The position numbers and the translations under genes were made by a program. A stretch of DNA of 64,000 nt from JALEFZ01 sp039817415 (GTDB lineage: Bacteria > Bacteroidota > Bacteroidia > J057): assembly GCA_039817415.1 (NCBI GenBank), contig JBCBVV010000002.1:243325-307324 (forward strand), in the 5' to 3' direction. The notes beneath the pieces are model-generated. The model saw only the letters and a list, made by a program, of their open reading frames with translations, was not told the DNA's origin and did no database searches. Within the stretch, counting starts at the first letter, position 1. Each line of letters starts with the position of its first letter. Of this stretch, positions 16,520 to 26,080 are shown in pieces.

Positions 16520-18283
16520 ATGAAACGCCCACACACCCTAATCTTTGGCCATTTTTGGTTGTTCCTATTATGCCTACCTTCCTTCCTCCTTGGGCAGGAA
16601 CCATCTTCCTTATCCTTGAGCACCGAATACGCTTATCCCACTATTTTTCCCTATCCCCTTGAACACAAGGTAGAATGGAGAGACATTAGGCAGCAAATAA
16701 AAAGGGGGAGAATCGCGATTGAGCGAGGAAGGGTTAGACAAGGTATCAAAAGCCTATTTGACGCAATTGAAAAGGGGGAAGCCATTGATGTAGCTAGGCT
16801 TTCACCTAAAGGCGTATACAACCATTATCAAATCATGGGACATGCATATCATGTCGTCATCAAATCCTTCATTCGGATTGAAGAATATGAAGAAGCCCTC
16901 TCCTTCTTCGAAAAATCTTACGAAAGCTATGAAAACCGACCTCACTTCAACCCCGCCAACAAAGCGACCGCCCTTTGCCTAAAGGCAATATCCCTACAAA
17001 AAATAGGGAAAGAAATGGAAGCATGGGAGGCTATTTCCCAAGCGCATCACATCATTGACATTGCCCCCAAACTGTATAAGAAGACCTTGCCGATGTATTG
17101 GCGGCACTTGGGATTAGCTTACCTTGAATTGGGTGCCTACGAAAAAGCAGAGAAAAGCTATTCTCGAGCCTTAGCCCTGCTTCCCGGAAAATCAAGGGCT
17201 TTTTACCTCGATGCTTTTCAGGGGGTAGAACATAGCAGACTATTGATGGGGAAGGCGAATGTGGATGAATGTGCTGCCCTAGAGTCTTTGGAATTTGCTA
17301 AGGAAAAAAGGAACCTTTTCGGCCAAATGGAAGCTTTGAAGCTTCTATATCAGATACGGAAGAGCAGCTTTCAACATAAGTCTGCGCTGGAGGCTTACGA
17401 AGCTTATCAGAGACTTCGATCCGTTCTTCTCAATCCACGTACCACCAAGGACTTTACTGCTGAACAGATTTACTATGAATTGGCCGAAGAAAAAAGAGCA
17501 CAGGAAATTGCCGTTCAAAACCAATACCGACGATTTCAATACCGCATCAATTTACTTCTGGGAGGGCTACTAGCAGCTACTATCATTGCTGGGCTGTTGC
17601 TGCGCATGAGCCATTATCGGAAAAAGAATAGCCAGATGCTAGCAGAGAAAAATGGGGAAATTTTGAATGCGCTGGAGGAAAAAGAAGTCTTGCTAAAGGA
17701 GATTCATCATAGAGTAAAGAATAATCTACAGGTTATTTCATCTTTGCTCAGCCTGCAAAGTAGGCAAATCAAAGACCCACAGGCGAAAAAGGCTTTCAAG
17801 GAAGGAAGATCAAGGGTGCAGGCCATGGCCTTAATCCATCAGAATCTTTACCAAGATGACAACCTCATCGGGGTGGATGCTCCGGTATACATAGAAAAAT
17901 TGACCAGCTCATTGTTGCATAATTATCAAGTAGGAGAGCAAGACATCAGAATCCATCGTCTGGTTGAGGCCATTAACCTAGATGTAGAAACAATCATTCC
18001 CCTAGGACTAATTATCAATGAGTTGATGACAAATTCCCTGAAATATGCCTTCCAAGGAAAAGAAAGTGGCCTGATTCAAGTTGAACTGAAAGAGGTGGCG
18101 AATGGGTTGTTGTTAAGGGTTCAGGATGATGGTGTCGGGATAGACAAACCCGAAGAGCTGGCCAATAGTAAAAGCCTTGGCTACAAGCTGATACATGCCT
18201 TCAAACAGAAATTAAAGGCAACCCTCTCCATTGATTCTTCCGCTAAGGGGACTCATGTCCAATTACTTATCCCATATAAATAG
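16520..18283 (+). CDS. TPR-containing sensor histidine kinase, HisKA_2 type (copy 1)
   Basis: 587 residues. An N-terminal signal or anchor (about 8-25) is followed by a helical TPR-like region (about 50-330, e.g. LGLAYLELGAYEKAEKSYSRAL). A transmembrane segment at about 343-361 and a short coiled coil lead to the HisKA_2 H-box EIHHRVKNNLQVISSLLSLQ (phospho-acceptor His about 397). The HATPase domain has NELMTNSLKYAF, DDGVGI and SKSLGYKL. The topology is a periplasmic TPR sensor linked to a cytoplasmic kinase. It is the most divergent of three tandem paralogues and the shortest in its sensor half. No receiver domain is attached. The response regulator at 22499 is the obvious partner. Confidence 0.9.
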   Translation: MKRPHTLIFGHFWLFLLCLPSFLLGQEPSSLSLSTEYAYPTIFPYPLEHKVEWRDIRQQIKRGRIAIERGRVRQGIKSLFDAIEKGEAIDVARLSPKGVYNHYQIMGHAYHVVIKSFIRIEEYEEALSFFEKSYESYENRPHFNPANKATALCLKAISLQKIGKEMEAWEAISQAHHIIDIAPKLYKKTLPMYWRHLGLAYLELGAYEKAEKSYSRALALLPGKSRAFYLDAFQGVEHSRLLMGKANVDECAALESLEFAKEKRNLFGQMEALKLLYQIRKSSFQHKSALEAYEAYQRLRSVLLNPRTTKDFTAEQIYYELAEEKRAQEIAVQNQYRRFQYRINLLLGGLLAATIIAGLLLRMSHYRKKNSQMLAEKNGEILNALEEKEVLLKEIHHRVKNNLQVISSLLSLQSRQIKDPQAKKAFKEGRSRVQAMALIHQNLYQDDNLIGVDAPVYIEKLTSSLLHNYQVGEQDIRIHRLVEAINLDVETIIPLGLIINELMTNSLKYAFQGKESGLIQVELKEVANGLLLRVQDDGVGIDKPEELANSKSLGYKLIHAFKQKLKATLSIDSSAKGTHVQLLIPYK

Positions 18284-18468
18284 ATTCATAGGGAATAGCA
18301 TGAATCCCCTAAAATGATGATGTCTGTCTTCAATGGGAGGACTATTTTTATCAAGGATTACATGTTTTACCTACCTAGAGGCTCTTTCTTTCCAGTAAGG
18401 AAGGGCCTTCTTTTGGAATAGGGAAGATATTCAGATCATCAGCAATTTGGTTATCTTGTAGGAAGAGG

Positions 18469-20370
18469 ATGTTGAGGATGAGAATTATTGCGACCCTTTT
18501 CTTATTAAGTTTACTTCCCCTTTCCATCAAGGCGAAATGGGAGACAGGAGATTCTCTTCGAATAAGAGAGCTGATTAATGGCTCGAAGAAAACCATTCTA
18601 GTCAATCCTCAAGAAGCCAGGGCAAACCTTTCAGAAGCCATACGCCTTTCGAAATCCTCCCAAATTATCCAGGGAGAAGTGATCGCATTGCTTGAATTGA
18701 ATACGTATCACAATCTGGTCAATCAACACGATTCAGCCTTGTTCGTGGGAAAATCAGCTATTGAATTGGCTAATCGACATGGCTATACTCGGCAGGAATG
18801 TAGAGGAAATATTGCGGTTGCTTCTACCTACCTAAACTTTGTGTTTCGTGCTGATTCTGCTGTTAAGTTTTTGAAAAGGGCAAGTGAATTGGTCGCTCAA
18901 CTTGACAATCCATTGCTAGCTAGCAATATCCATTCGGTTTGGAAGATCTATTATATGGAACTCAAGGACTATCAGAAGGCCGAGGAGAAATTACTTTTAG
19001 CGATTGACAAAGCCCTTGAAGTACCCAAAGCCTCTGTCTATCAATTCCAGTTGCATGATGCTGTACAGTTTTATGGAGAAACCAATCAGCCCACTAAAAG
19101 ACTTGAATACCTTGAAAAATACCTGCAAGGACGCTCCCCAACCTCCTTTCTAGCTCAGAATTATGATTTTTTCCATAGGTCAGTCATGACAGCAGGCTAT
19201 AAACTGGTAAACCAAAACAAAGAGGAATTGCTAGAAAAAGACCTCCAACTCCATAAGGATTTGAATAATGCTTACGGAATCTTTTTTACGAGTCTTCATC
19301 TGATCAATGAGTATGGCAAGCAAGGGAAGGTAAGTAAGGCAGAAAAAATTCTTCAGGAGACACTCGAATGGCCTTTTGAGGAGAAAAACTTTGATTGGGA
19401 ATTTAGGCGGCAAAGGGAAGCCTTTCGCTTTTATGAACGACGAGGAAATGCCACCAAGGCAGTGTTTCATCTGAAGAAAATGGAGGCCGCCAAGGATAGT
19501 ATGAGTAGCCGTGAAGCCAAACTGAATGCCTTAAACCTAGAAGCTGAGTACAAATCTGCAGAACAAGAAGCAGAACTTCTTAAGAAGGACAGGTTGTTGA
19601 AGCGGGAAAAGGAAGAACAGAATACAGTTTTGATTACGGTTGTGTTATTGGGGTTGTTGCTCGTCGCAAGTATAGGGCTTTTGATTCGCCGGATTCGGAA
19701 CCAGCGTATGTTGAAGGAGAAGAATGACCAAATCCAAGCTGCCTTAGAAGATAAAGAAGTCTTGTTGAAAGAGATACACCATCGAGTAAAGAATAATCTG
19801 CAGGTAATTTCATCCTTATTGAGCCTACAAAGTCGACAGGTAGATGATCCCGCTATTCAACGAGCCTTACTCGACAGCCGAAATCGTGTGAGGTCAATGG
19901 CTTTGATCCATCAGGATCTCTACCAAGAAAACCATTTGATTGGGGTAGATGCCCGGAGCTACGTCAAAAAGCTTAGCCAAAATCTACTGACCAATTATAA
20001 AATTGATGAAAAAAAGATCTCTATTCAGACAGAGATAGATCCCATTAAAATAGATGTGGATACCATAGTACCCATTGGCTTGATCATCAATGAATTGGTG
20101 AGTAATTCACTGAAATACGCCTTTGTCAACCGCGATTTGGGTATGATTCTTATCAAGCTGAAAACTCAAGCTGATTCCATGTTACTTGAAGTATCTGATA
20201 ATGGGGTGGGATTAGCGAAAAACTTTGCAGTTGAGGATTCGGAAAGCCTTGGATTTAGGTTGCTACACTCCTTTTCCCAGAAACTAGAAGCCAATCTCGA
20301 GATCGACTCTAGTGAGAAAGGATTAAGGATCAGAATGACGATGCCGCTCCGCGGAGTCGTAAAGGTATAA
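18469..20370 (+). CDS. TPR-containing sensor histidine kinase, HisKA_2 type (copy 2)
   Basis: 633 residues with the same architecture as its neighbours: signal peptide (LFLLSLLPLSIKA), a TPR-like periplasmic domain with many helical hairpins (about 40-360), a coiled coil, a transmembrane helix at about 386-406, H-box EIHHRVKNNLQVISSLLSLQ (His about 438) and HATPase (NELVSNSLKYAF, DNGVGL, SESLGFRL). An ATG nine bases downstream is an alternative start. GGAAGAGG just upstream is a reasonable ribosome-binding site. It is separated from copy 1 by about 185 bases, enough for its own promoter. Sensor halves of copies 2 and 3 are recognisably related, while the kinase halves of all three are nearly superimposable. 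Confidence 0.9.
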   Translation: MLRMRIIATLFLLSLLPLSIKAKWETGDSLRIRELINGSKKTILVNPQEARANLSEAIRLSKSSQIIQGEVIALLELNTYHNLVNQHDSALFVGKSAIELANRHGYTRQECRGNIAVASTYLNFVFRADSAVKFLKRASELVAQLDNPLLASNIHSVWKIYYMELKDYQKAEEKLLLAIDKALEVPKASVYQFQLHDAVQFYGETNQPTKRLEYLEKYLQGRSPTSFLAQNYDFFHRSVMTAGYKLVNQNKEELLEKDLQLHKDLNNAYGIFFTSLHLINEYGKQGKVSKAEKILQETLEWPFEEKNFDWEFRRQREAFRFYERRGNATKAVFHLKKMEAAKDSMSSREAKLNALNLEAEYKSAEQEAELLKKDRLLKREKEEQNTVLITVVLLGLLLVASIGLLIRRIRNQRMLKEKNDQIQAALEDKEVLLKEIHHRVKNNLQVISSLLSLQSRQVDDPAIQRALLDSRNRVRSMALIHQDLYQENHLIGVDARSYVKKLSQNLLTNYKIDEKKISIQTEIDPIKIDVDTIVPIGLIINELVSNSLKYAFVNRDLGMILIKLKTQADSMLLEVSDNGVGLAKNFAVEDSESLGFRLLHSFSQKLEANLEIDSSEKGLRIRMTMPLRGVVKV

Positions 20371-20495
20371 TTCATAAACTGCCCGATTTCACCCCTTTGG
20401 GGGAGAAAAAAGCTTGAAGGAAAGCATACTTTGCCATATGCATGATGAAATCACCATACATGATGCCCCATTGAGGTCCAAAGATTCGAGAATCT

Positions 20496-22385
20496 ATGTA
20501 TAGAATACTTCTGATTCTGGTATTGGCCCTTCTTCACATCCAAGTCCATGCCTCGTGGACCCAGAGAGACTCTATAGAAATAAACAAAGGAATTACCGCT
20601 GCCAAGAGGCAGATGTTGACGGATATGGATGGCGCAAAAATGCGCATAGATTCTCTACGCTCATTCGCTATGGAAGTAGAGTATGATGAAGGCTATGCCA
20701 TCGCTACGCAGGAGTACTTTAGCTATTTTCTGATGAATCAACAGTATGATTCTGCAAGGTATTGGCTGGACCATGTGCTTGCTTTTAGCAAAAAACATCA
20801 GCTAGGGAAGTACGAAACGAATGTTTACCTCCAATATGCAGCCTTATATAATTCTTATTTCTTTCGGCCTGATTCTGGTTTTATTTATTCCAATTTGGCC
20901 ATGGAATTGGCCACGCAACGAAAAGACAGTTCCCAGATTTGTAATGCACTGATCGCAAGGGCCGAAAATCTAAAGGGAAGGAGGGAGCTCTCCCAAATGA
21001 ATGAAACCTTGGAGGAGTTGATCGAGCTATCGCGTTCCTATTCTTCTAAGAGGAACTTTCGCTATCATCTTTACTTTTCGATTCTCATGTTGACAGATCC
21101 TCAAGGAGTTGGCTTGAGGGCAAAACTAATCGACGAGTACCTTCAGATTTCCTCTTCTGTTTCAATTCTGGAGGGAAAAAAAGAAAGTTACCATAGAGGA
21201 ATTATCACCCTAGGATATAGCAAGGATTTAAGCAAGAAGGAAGAACTTCTCTTAAGGGATTTGGCTTATCACAAGGAAAAGGGATACCGATATGGCGTAT
21301 TCTTTACCCATTTGTACCTGACAGATTTTTATTCAGGCAAAGGGCAATGGCGCAAAGCTGAGGGCCATTTAGGAGAAGCTCTTTCGCAGGCGGAACTCGA
21401 CGAGGACCTAGATTGGAGGTTGAATGTTGAAGAACGAGCCGCCATTTTTTATGAGAAAATTGGAAGGCAAAACAAGGCCTTGAAGCACTACAAGAATTAT
21501 TTTGCGGCAAAGGATAGCGCATTTAAGCAAAATGTCCAGCTAAAAGCTCGAGAGTTGGAGGCCAAGTACAAAGCGGTGGAACAGGAGGCTGCCCTAACCC
21601 AACAGCAAATCTTGATTGAAAAGGAGAAGGCCAGAAAACTAAGATGGTTTTATTTGTTAGGAGGACTTGGCGTATTGATTATGTTGATCTTATTTTTCTT
21701 AAACAATAGAGTCCGCAACAACAGATTATTAGCCCAAAAGAATGAGGTCATTCAGGTTGCCTTGGAGGAAAAGGATGTCTTGCTCAGGGAAATTCACCAC
21801 AGGGTAAAGAACAATTTACAGGTAATATCCTCGCTTTTGAGTTTGCAATCTCGGCGGACGGATGACCCGACCATTCAAAGAGCCTTGCAAGATGGCCGAA
21901 ATCGAGTCAGATCCATGGCCTTGATCCATCAGAATTTATATCAAGATGAAAATCTGATAGGGGTAGATACAAGGGCCTATATCAATAAATTGGCCACCAA
22001 CCTTCTCAAGAATTACAAGGTGGAAGAACATGATATTCACCTCACACAACAGGTGGATCCTTTGCAGTTGGATGTAGATACCATCATCCCTGTAGGGCTG
22101 ATTTTGAATGAGTTGATTAGCAATTCTTTAAAATATGCTTTCCCCGAAACCGGAAAGGGGGAAATGCTTATTTCCTTTACCCAGGAAGGCGACTACTTAC
22201 ACCTGCAAGTAGAGGACAATGGCAAGGGATTAGAGGAGGACTTTGATTGGAAGAAAAGTAAAAGTTTAGGATTTAGGCTGGTTCGATCCTTCGCAGAAAA
22301 ATTGAAAGCTGAGTTACATGTTTCCACTGAAAAGGGAACAAAGGTGTGGATGAAGATTCCATATAAGCAGCAAGCAGCCATTTAA
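20496..22385 (+). CDS. TPR-containing sensor histidine kinase, HisKA_2 type (copy 3)
   Basis: 629 residues. Signal peptide (MYRILLILVLALLHIQVHA), periplasmic TPR-like domain, transmembrane helix at about 384-402, then H-box EIHHRVKNNLQVISSLLSLQ (His about 435) and HATPase (NELISNSLKYAF, DNGKGL, SKSLGFRL). It is closest to copy 2: both sensors share the YNSYFF/LNFVFRPDS-type helix and the AKDSxxxxxxxxKARELEAKYKAVEQEA-like region before the membrane. It lies directly upstream of the response regulator, with a 113-base gap holding small GC-rich hairpins and no T-tract. Confidence 0.9.
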   Translation: MYRILLILVLALLHIQVHASWTQRDSIEINKGITAAKRQMLTDMDGAKMRIDSLRSFAMEVEYDEGYAIATQEYFSYFLMNQQYDSARYWLDHVLAFSKKHQLGKYETNVYLQYAALYNSYFFRPDSGFIYSNLAMELATQRKDSSQICNALIARAENLKGRRELSQMNETLEELIELSRSYSSKRNFRYHLYFSILMLTDPQGVGLRAKLIDEYLQISSSVSILEGKKESYHRGIITLGYSKDLSKKEELLLRDLAYHKEKGYRYGVFFTHLYLTDFYSGKGQWRKAEGHLGEALSQAELDEDLDWRLNVEERAAIFYEKIGRQNKALKHYKNYFAAKDSAFKQNVQLKARELEAKYKAVEQEAALTQQQILIEKEKARKLRWFYLLGGLGVLIMLILFFLNNRVRNNRLLAQKNEVIQVALEEKDVLLREIHHRVKNNLQVISSLLSLQSRRTDDPTIQRALQDGRNRVRSMALIHQNLYQDENLIGVDTRAYINKLATNLLKNYKVEEHDIHLTQQVDPLQLDVDTIIPVGLILNELISNSLKYAFPETGKGEMLISFTQEGDYLHLQVEDNGKGLEEDFDWKKSKSLGFRLVRSFAEKLKAELHVSTEKGTKVWMKIPYKQQAAI

Positions 22386-22498
22386 ATCACCTCATTGGGT
22401 GAGGCTCGGGAGGATTTATTCTCCTAACTTAGCTTAACAACTAGAGGTGCACCATTCAATTGGAAAACACAGCCTTATTAAAGTCTTTAACGGGATTC

Positions 22499-23128
22499 AT
22501 GCAAGCTGAAATGACGAAAATCCGAGTATTAGTGGTAGAGGATGAGCCTCTGATCGCTGAAGATATTCGGGAGTATTTGGACAACATTGACTATGAAGTT
22601 GAGGCATTGGCCTACAGCTTGGAAGATGCGCTTACGGCGTTGAAAAATACCAAGCCGGATGTTGCCTTGCTGGATATTAATCTAGGAGGTGAGGGAATGG
22701 AGGGATTTCAAATTGCCAATGAAATCAACCTGAACCATCAAATCCCCTTTATTTTCCTGACTTCTTATTCAAGTAAGCAAGTAGTCGAACAAGCCAAAGC
22801 GACAAGGCCGATGGGGTATTTGGTGAAGCCCTTTGATGAGAGTGATTTGTTTACCTCCATCGAAATTGCGATGTACAATCATTCACAGATCCACAAGCCT
22901 CGCTCATTTAGCAAAGAGCACTTGAATCCATTGTTGCATACACCTTTAACCCAAAAAGAATTTGAAATACTGGAGGATATTTATGAGGGGAGAACCAATA
23001 AGCAGATGGCTGATAAGCACTTCATTAGCTTAAACACCATCAAAACCCACGTCAAAAATATCTACGATAAAATGGAGACAAATACACGTTCCTCAACCAT
23101 AGCAAAGGTGAGAGAACTATTAGGCTAA
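22499..23128 (+). CDS. response regulator, receiver plus LuxR-type HTH
   Basis: About 209 residues from the ATG at 22499. An ATG at 22511 is nearly as good, and the ORF reaching 22460 would need TTG. The receiver domain begins IRVLVVEDEPLIAEDI. The acidic pair is in VEDE, the phospho-acceptor is D59 (LLDINLGG), and the switch residues include T/S of FLTSYSS and K110 (LVKPFD). The output domain is a LuxR/NarL HTH: LTQKEFEILEDIYEGRTNKQMA, followed by SLNTIKTHVKNIYDKM. It is encoded immediately after the three HisKA_2 kinases and is the probable common phospho-acceptor. The target genes are unknown. Confidence 0.92.
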   Translation: MQAEMTKIRVLVVEDEPLIAEDIREYLDNIDYEVEALAYSLEDALTALKNTKPDVALLDINLGGEGMEGFQIANEINLNHQIPFIFLTSYSSKQVVEQAKATRPMGYLVKPFDESDLFTSIEIAMYNHSQIHKPRSFSKEHLNPLLHTPLTQKEFEILEDIYEGRTNKQMADKHFISLNTIKTHVKNIYDKMETNTRSSTIAKVRELLG

Positions 23129-23275
23129 GGAGTAACTATTTTTCAAGATCAGAGCGGTACTTATCCAAGGAGAAGTGATCCACCATCCATACGATTCACT
23201 ACCCCAACCAAAGTTCGCAGGCTACTGCCTGTCAGGGGAATAACTAAAGGATAAACGTTCTTATGTTTTTTTGAG

Positions 23276-23311
23276 CCCTTCCTTGTCTGTGAAGACAGGA
23301 GGGGATTTTTT
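23276..23311 (+). terminator. terminator downstream of the response regulator
   Basis: The imperfect hairpin CCCTTCCTTGTCT / AGACAGGAGGGG, with a GTGA loop and a small bulge, runs into ATTTTTT. It lies about 150 bases after the regulator stop codon, with no ORF in between. Confidence 0.65.
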
Positions 23312-23407
23312 ATGGTGCGTGTTATGAGAAGAATGAGATTGTGGATTCAATATCATCCCAATGGGTGAGAGAGCTGAGGAAGGAAAGAATGATATTGAAT
23401 ACAGATA

Positions 23408-23719
23408 ATGAGAACTACCCCTAAACATATTATTCTAGTATGCCTTTTTCTAGGGACGATGGCCATTTGTCATGGTCAGCATTTTATTCTGTCGACAGAA
23501 ACCATAGCCTCCAGAACTGCCCCTCGTTTTCCAAAAGTGATCGCAGATAGCCATTCAAAGAGCAAGTCGCCCTTAAAATCTTCTCCCAAACAGGCTAACA
23601 TCCTTACCGCAGCTACCTCCAAGACAAAGAAAAGTGAGGCTAAGCCTTCTTATCCTCAGCAAGGGCCAATAAGAAAATCCGAACTTGCATGGCAATCGCC
23701 GAAGGCAATTCGACCATAG
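23408..23719 (+). CDS. small secreted hypothetical protein, 103 aa
   Basis: A signal peptide (MRTTPKHIILVCLFLGTMAICHGQ) is followed by a low-complexity, basic, Ser/Lys/Pro-rich mature region without a recognised domain. The last 80 bases overlap the 3' end of the convergent hydrolase gene, so one of the two tails may be longer than in relatives. The signal peptide is the main argument that it is real. Confidence 0.5.
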   Translation: MRTTPKHIILVCLFLGTMAICHGQHFILSTETIASRTAPRFPKVIADSHSKSKSPLKSSPKQANILTAATSKTKKSEAKPSYPQQGPIRKSELAWQSPKAIRP

Positions 23720-24455
23720 GTAGGCTTTTGACAGCTGGGAATACTTCCTGCTGACCAGCGGAACTTATCTCCTGCCAATATTCCCTTTCCTTTTTTTTGC
23801 TGCCCTGCCCCCAGATGATGCAAATTCGTTTCCCTAATTCTACGGGAAAACTGAATGTTGCGAAGGGCTCAATTCTCTTCCCAAGGGCTACTCTATCTTC
23901 CCTATGCCAGAACGGCCTCCGATAGGGGAGATATTCATCAAAGGACAATTTGTTCTTCGGATGAAGGGAGGCTTTGATTCCTTTCCGAACTTCCCAGCCA
24001 TGTTGAAGGTTGAGCATTCTTTTCCATAGGGGGGAAGGTGTATGTTCTTTTGGATGGAGAAGAAGAAGATTTTTGATGTGCTCCGGTCGATCGCTCATCA
24101 ACTTAAGTGCAAGGGTAGAAGCGTTGCCATCAGCCACCAGGATGAACTTCCTAAGGTTCGATTCATCGATGAGGCGCTTGATTCGATCTAGTTGGGCTTC
24201 AAGGGAATAATCCCCATCCTGTGGCTTTTCCGAGAGGCCAAATCCTAATTGATCTAGGGCAATACATCTACATTCCCCTAATAATTCTTTGATGACATTA
24301 CGATAAGCATAGGACCAAAGAGGAGAGCCATGAAGAAAAAGAACTGGGGTACCTTTGCCTTCGTCAATAAAGTGAATGGCATCCCCTTGGATTTTTATCC
24401 ATTGGGAAGCAAAAGGGTAATCCAAAATATTGAGCCAGGCAGGTTGTTCCATCAT
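23640..24455 (-). CDS. alpha/beta hydrolase, haloalkane-dehalogenase-like, catalytic His not found
   Basis: 271 residues with the alpha/beta-hydrolase core: oxyanion segment FLHGSPLWSYAYR (about 40-52), strand CIALDQLGFGLSEKP, and nucleophile elbow ILVADGNASTLAL (about 105-117). The Asp sits where haloalkane dehalogenases have H-D-W-G. The C-terminal position that normally reads G-H-F-x-x-x-E-x-P is SLPMVELPSAIA here, so the general-base His appears replaced. The fold is intact, but hydrolase activity is doubtful or relies on another residue. It lies 30 bases downstream of the DMFA2_C-like gene on the same strand, probably in one operon. The C-terminus overlaps the convergent small secreted gene. 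Confidence 0.75.
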   Translation of the reverse strand: MMEQPAWLNILDYPFASQWIKIQGDAIHFIDEGKGTPVLFLHGSPLWSYAYRNVIKELLGECRCIALDQLGFGLSEKPQDGDYSLEAQLDRIKRLIDESNLRKFILVADGNASTLALKLMSDRPEHIKNLLLLHPKEHTPSPLWKRMLNLQHGWEVRKGIKASLHPKNKLSFDEYLPYRRPFWHREDRVALGKRIEPFATFSFPVELGKRICIIWGQGSKKKEREYWQEISSAGQQEVFPAVKSLPMVELPSAIAMQVRIFLLALAEDKKA

Positions 24456-24485
24456 TCTTCAAAGAGGAATATAAACAGATTATTC

Positions 24486-25943
24486 TTAGGGAGTAGCTTG
24501 TGAGACATCCAAAGAGGCTTCCACCATGTTGACCACCATTTGTCTAAGTTCGGGATCATAAGGAAGTGCACCGGTGAAGGCCATTGACCCAACAGAAAAG
24601 ACATAGCCCCCTCCTTTATGTTGATAATAACCCCATTGGCCACAATCCCCTCCGCTCCAATTGATCTCCTCCTCCTTTTCTGGGTACACTTCTCCTTTGC
24701 CATCAATCTGAGCATTCAGACCTTTGGCAATCGGAATCCAGTTTTCAGGTGTTCCATGGTAAATTTTATCTATTTCAAGCCCACAAGCCGCAGCCATCTT
24801 TCCTTTTTTTCGAATGCCCCAAAGTCTTTCCCACAGGCTTCCATACATCAGGGTATAATCATAGCTATCGCTGGTTTTGCCTACGAGGGATCCCTTTTCA
24901 AGGCTTGTCTTTTTCAAAATCCAGCTGGAATCAGTTGTGATTTGGTATGGCGCATACGTATGAAATCCAAGAAATCCAGCGGTCAAACCGAAGGGGCGCT
25001 GAACCAAGCTATCTTGTTCTTCCCATAATTGATCGATCTGCCTTTTTACCGTGAGGCTTCTATGTGTGAGATCGAGCTCCGATTTATAGGCGGCCACATT
25101 GCCAGCTAGGTTGATGACAGAGCCTCCTCCTTCTAAGTGATGAGCTAGCGCTTGAAACATACCCTCCGTCCAATACTCTGTATGTGTGGAAAATATCCAG
25201 AGATCATAATCAGTTGCAAGTCGACTACTTTCCTCCAAATCTTCCATTGAATAGGCATCTACCTCATATCCGCTTGTATCCAAGAGTGTTTCCAGGTAAA
25301 GGTCCTTGTTGGCTGCCTGAAAATAGTATTGATAATTGGGATAGGTGTTTTCCAGATAGGGATCGGACAATGGCTGCGGACGAAAAAAGGAAACAGTCTC
25401 TGTTCGCTCCTTAGAATAAATGGATTGTCCACCCCAGTGATTGTACGCATTCCAGGTATTGGTAGAGAAGAAATGGGCGATTCTCTTTTTCGTATCGACA
25501 CGCTTGATAAAGATGGATTGTCTATACACTTCACTTCCCTTCTCCAAGGAGATCAGGTACCAGCCAGAATCGATCTCTTCGGCTAATCTGAGAACATGAC
25601 TTGCCTTCCATGCTGTACCTTTTATGGATGCATGATCTGCTAGAGGCTGAAATTGGACCCTGATTTTTTGCTGAAGAATGGTTTGCTGAGAAGGAAGGCT
25701 TGATAAACACAGGCTCACAGAATCATCGTACGCCATACTGGCATAGATGGATATTCTTTCCCCCTTTTCATAGGTCCATTTGTCTGTATGAAATACCAAT
25801 TCTGGAAAGAATTGATGTCGAATAGCAAATAAGCGAGTCGATTGTTCAAATAGGACATGAAAATGTAAGGCAAACCAGCACCCAAAGCATATGAAGGCAC
25901 TTAGGATAGAAACTGACAGAATGATCAACAGCTTTTTCCTCAT
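24486..25943 (-). CDS. membrane-anchored protein with DMFA2_C-like domain (N,N-dimethylformamidase large-subunit family)
   Basis: 485 residues. An N-terminal membrane anchor (about 6-30), a beta-rich domain (about 50-150, beginning VFHTDKWTYEKGERISIYA) and the long C-terminal domain follow. The latter starts with the family signature NTWNAYNHWGGQSIY (about 162-176) and continues with ENTYPNYQYYF, YDLWIFSTHTEYWTEGM, GGGSVINLAGNVAAY and the closing GGGYVFSVGSMAFTGAL. This domain is shared with the large subunit of N,N-dimethylformamidase. Most anchored homologues have no tested substrate, so amidase activity is not claimed. It heads a two-gene operon with the degenerate hydrolase. Confidence 0.75.
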   Translation of the reverse strand: MRKKLLIILSVSILSAFICFGCWFALHFHVLFEQSTRLFAIRHQFFPELVFHTDKWTYEKGERISIYASMAYDDSVSLCLSSLPSQQTILQQKIRVQFQPLADHASIKGTAWKASHVLRLAEEIDSGWYLISLEKGSEVYRQSIFIKRVDTKKRIAHFFSTNTWNAYNHWGGQSIYSKERTETVSFFRPQPLSDPYLENTYPNYQYYFQAANKDLYLETLLDTSGYEVDAYSMEDLEESSRLATDYDLWIFSTHTEYWTEGMFQALAHHLEGGGSVINLAGNVAAYKSELDLTHRSLTVKRQIDQLWEEQDSLVQRPFGLTAGFLGFHTYAPYQITTDSSWILKKTSLEKGSLVGKTSDSYDYTLMYGSLWERLWGIRKKGKMAAACGLEIDKIYHGTPENWIPIAKGLNAQIDGKGEVYPEKEEEINWSGGDCGQWGYYQHKGGGYVFSVGSMAFTGALPYDPELRQMVVNMVEASLDVSQATP

Positions 25944-26042
25944 TCATGGAAATAACTCAAAAAGTATCCAGCTGTCAAGTGAAAGAGGGTCTATAAAACA
26001 AAGAACTAACGGCATCCGTACTGACAGTTAGTAATAATTTTA

Positions 26043-26077
26043 TACCTTTGGGTAAATAATTTTTAGGCAAGTCTAAA
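26043..26077 (+). promoter_or_regulatory. promoter -7 box and palindromic operator of the metal ABC transporter
   Basis: TACCTTTG (26043-26050) is a perfect TANNTTTG element. The palindrome TTTAGGCAAGTCTAAA (26062-26077; arms TTTAG/CTAAA) lies 11 bases further on, where transcription should start, and ends three bases before the ATG. This is the expected geometry for repression by a DtxR/MntR-family protein. Confidence 0.6.
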
Positions 26078-26080
26078 GTA

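Noticed and set aside
24155..24164. GGTTCGATTC, resembling a tRNA T-loop
   Set aside because: It lies inside the hydrolase coding sequence and no acceptor stem, anticodon arm or CCA context surrounds it. No tRNA found in the window.
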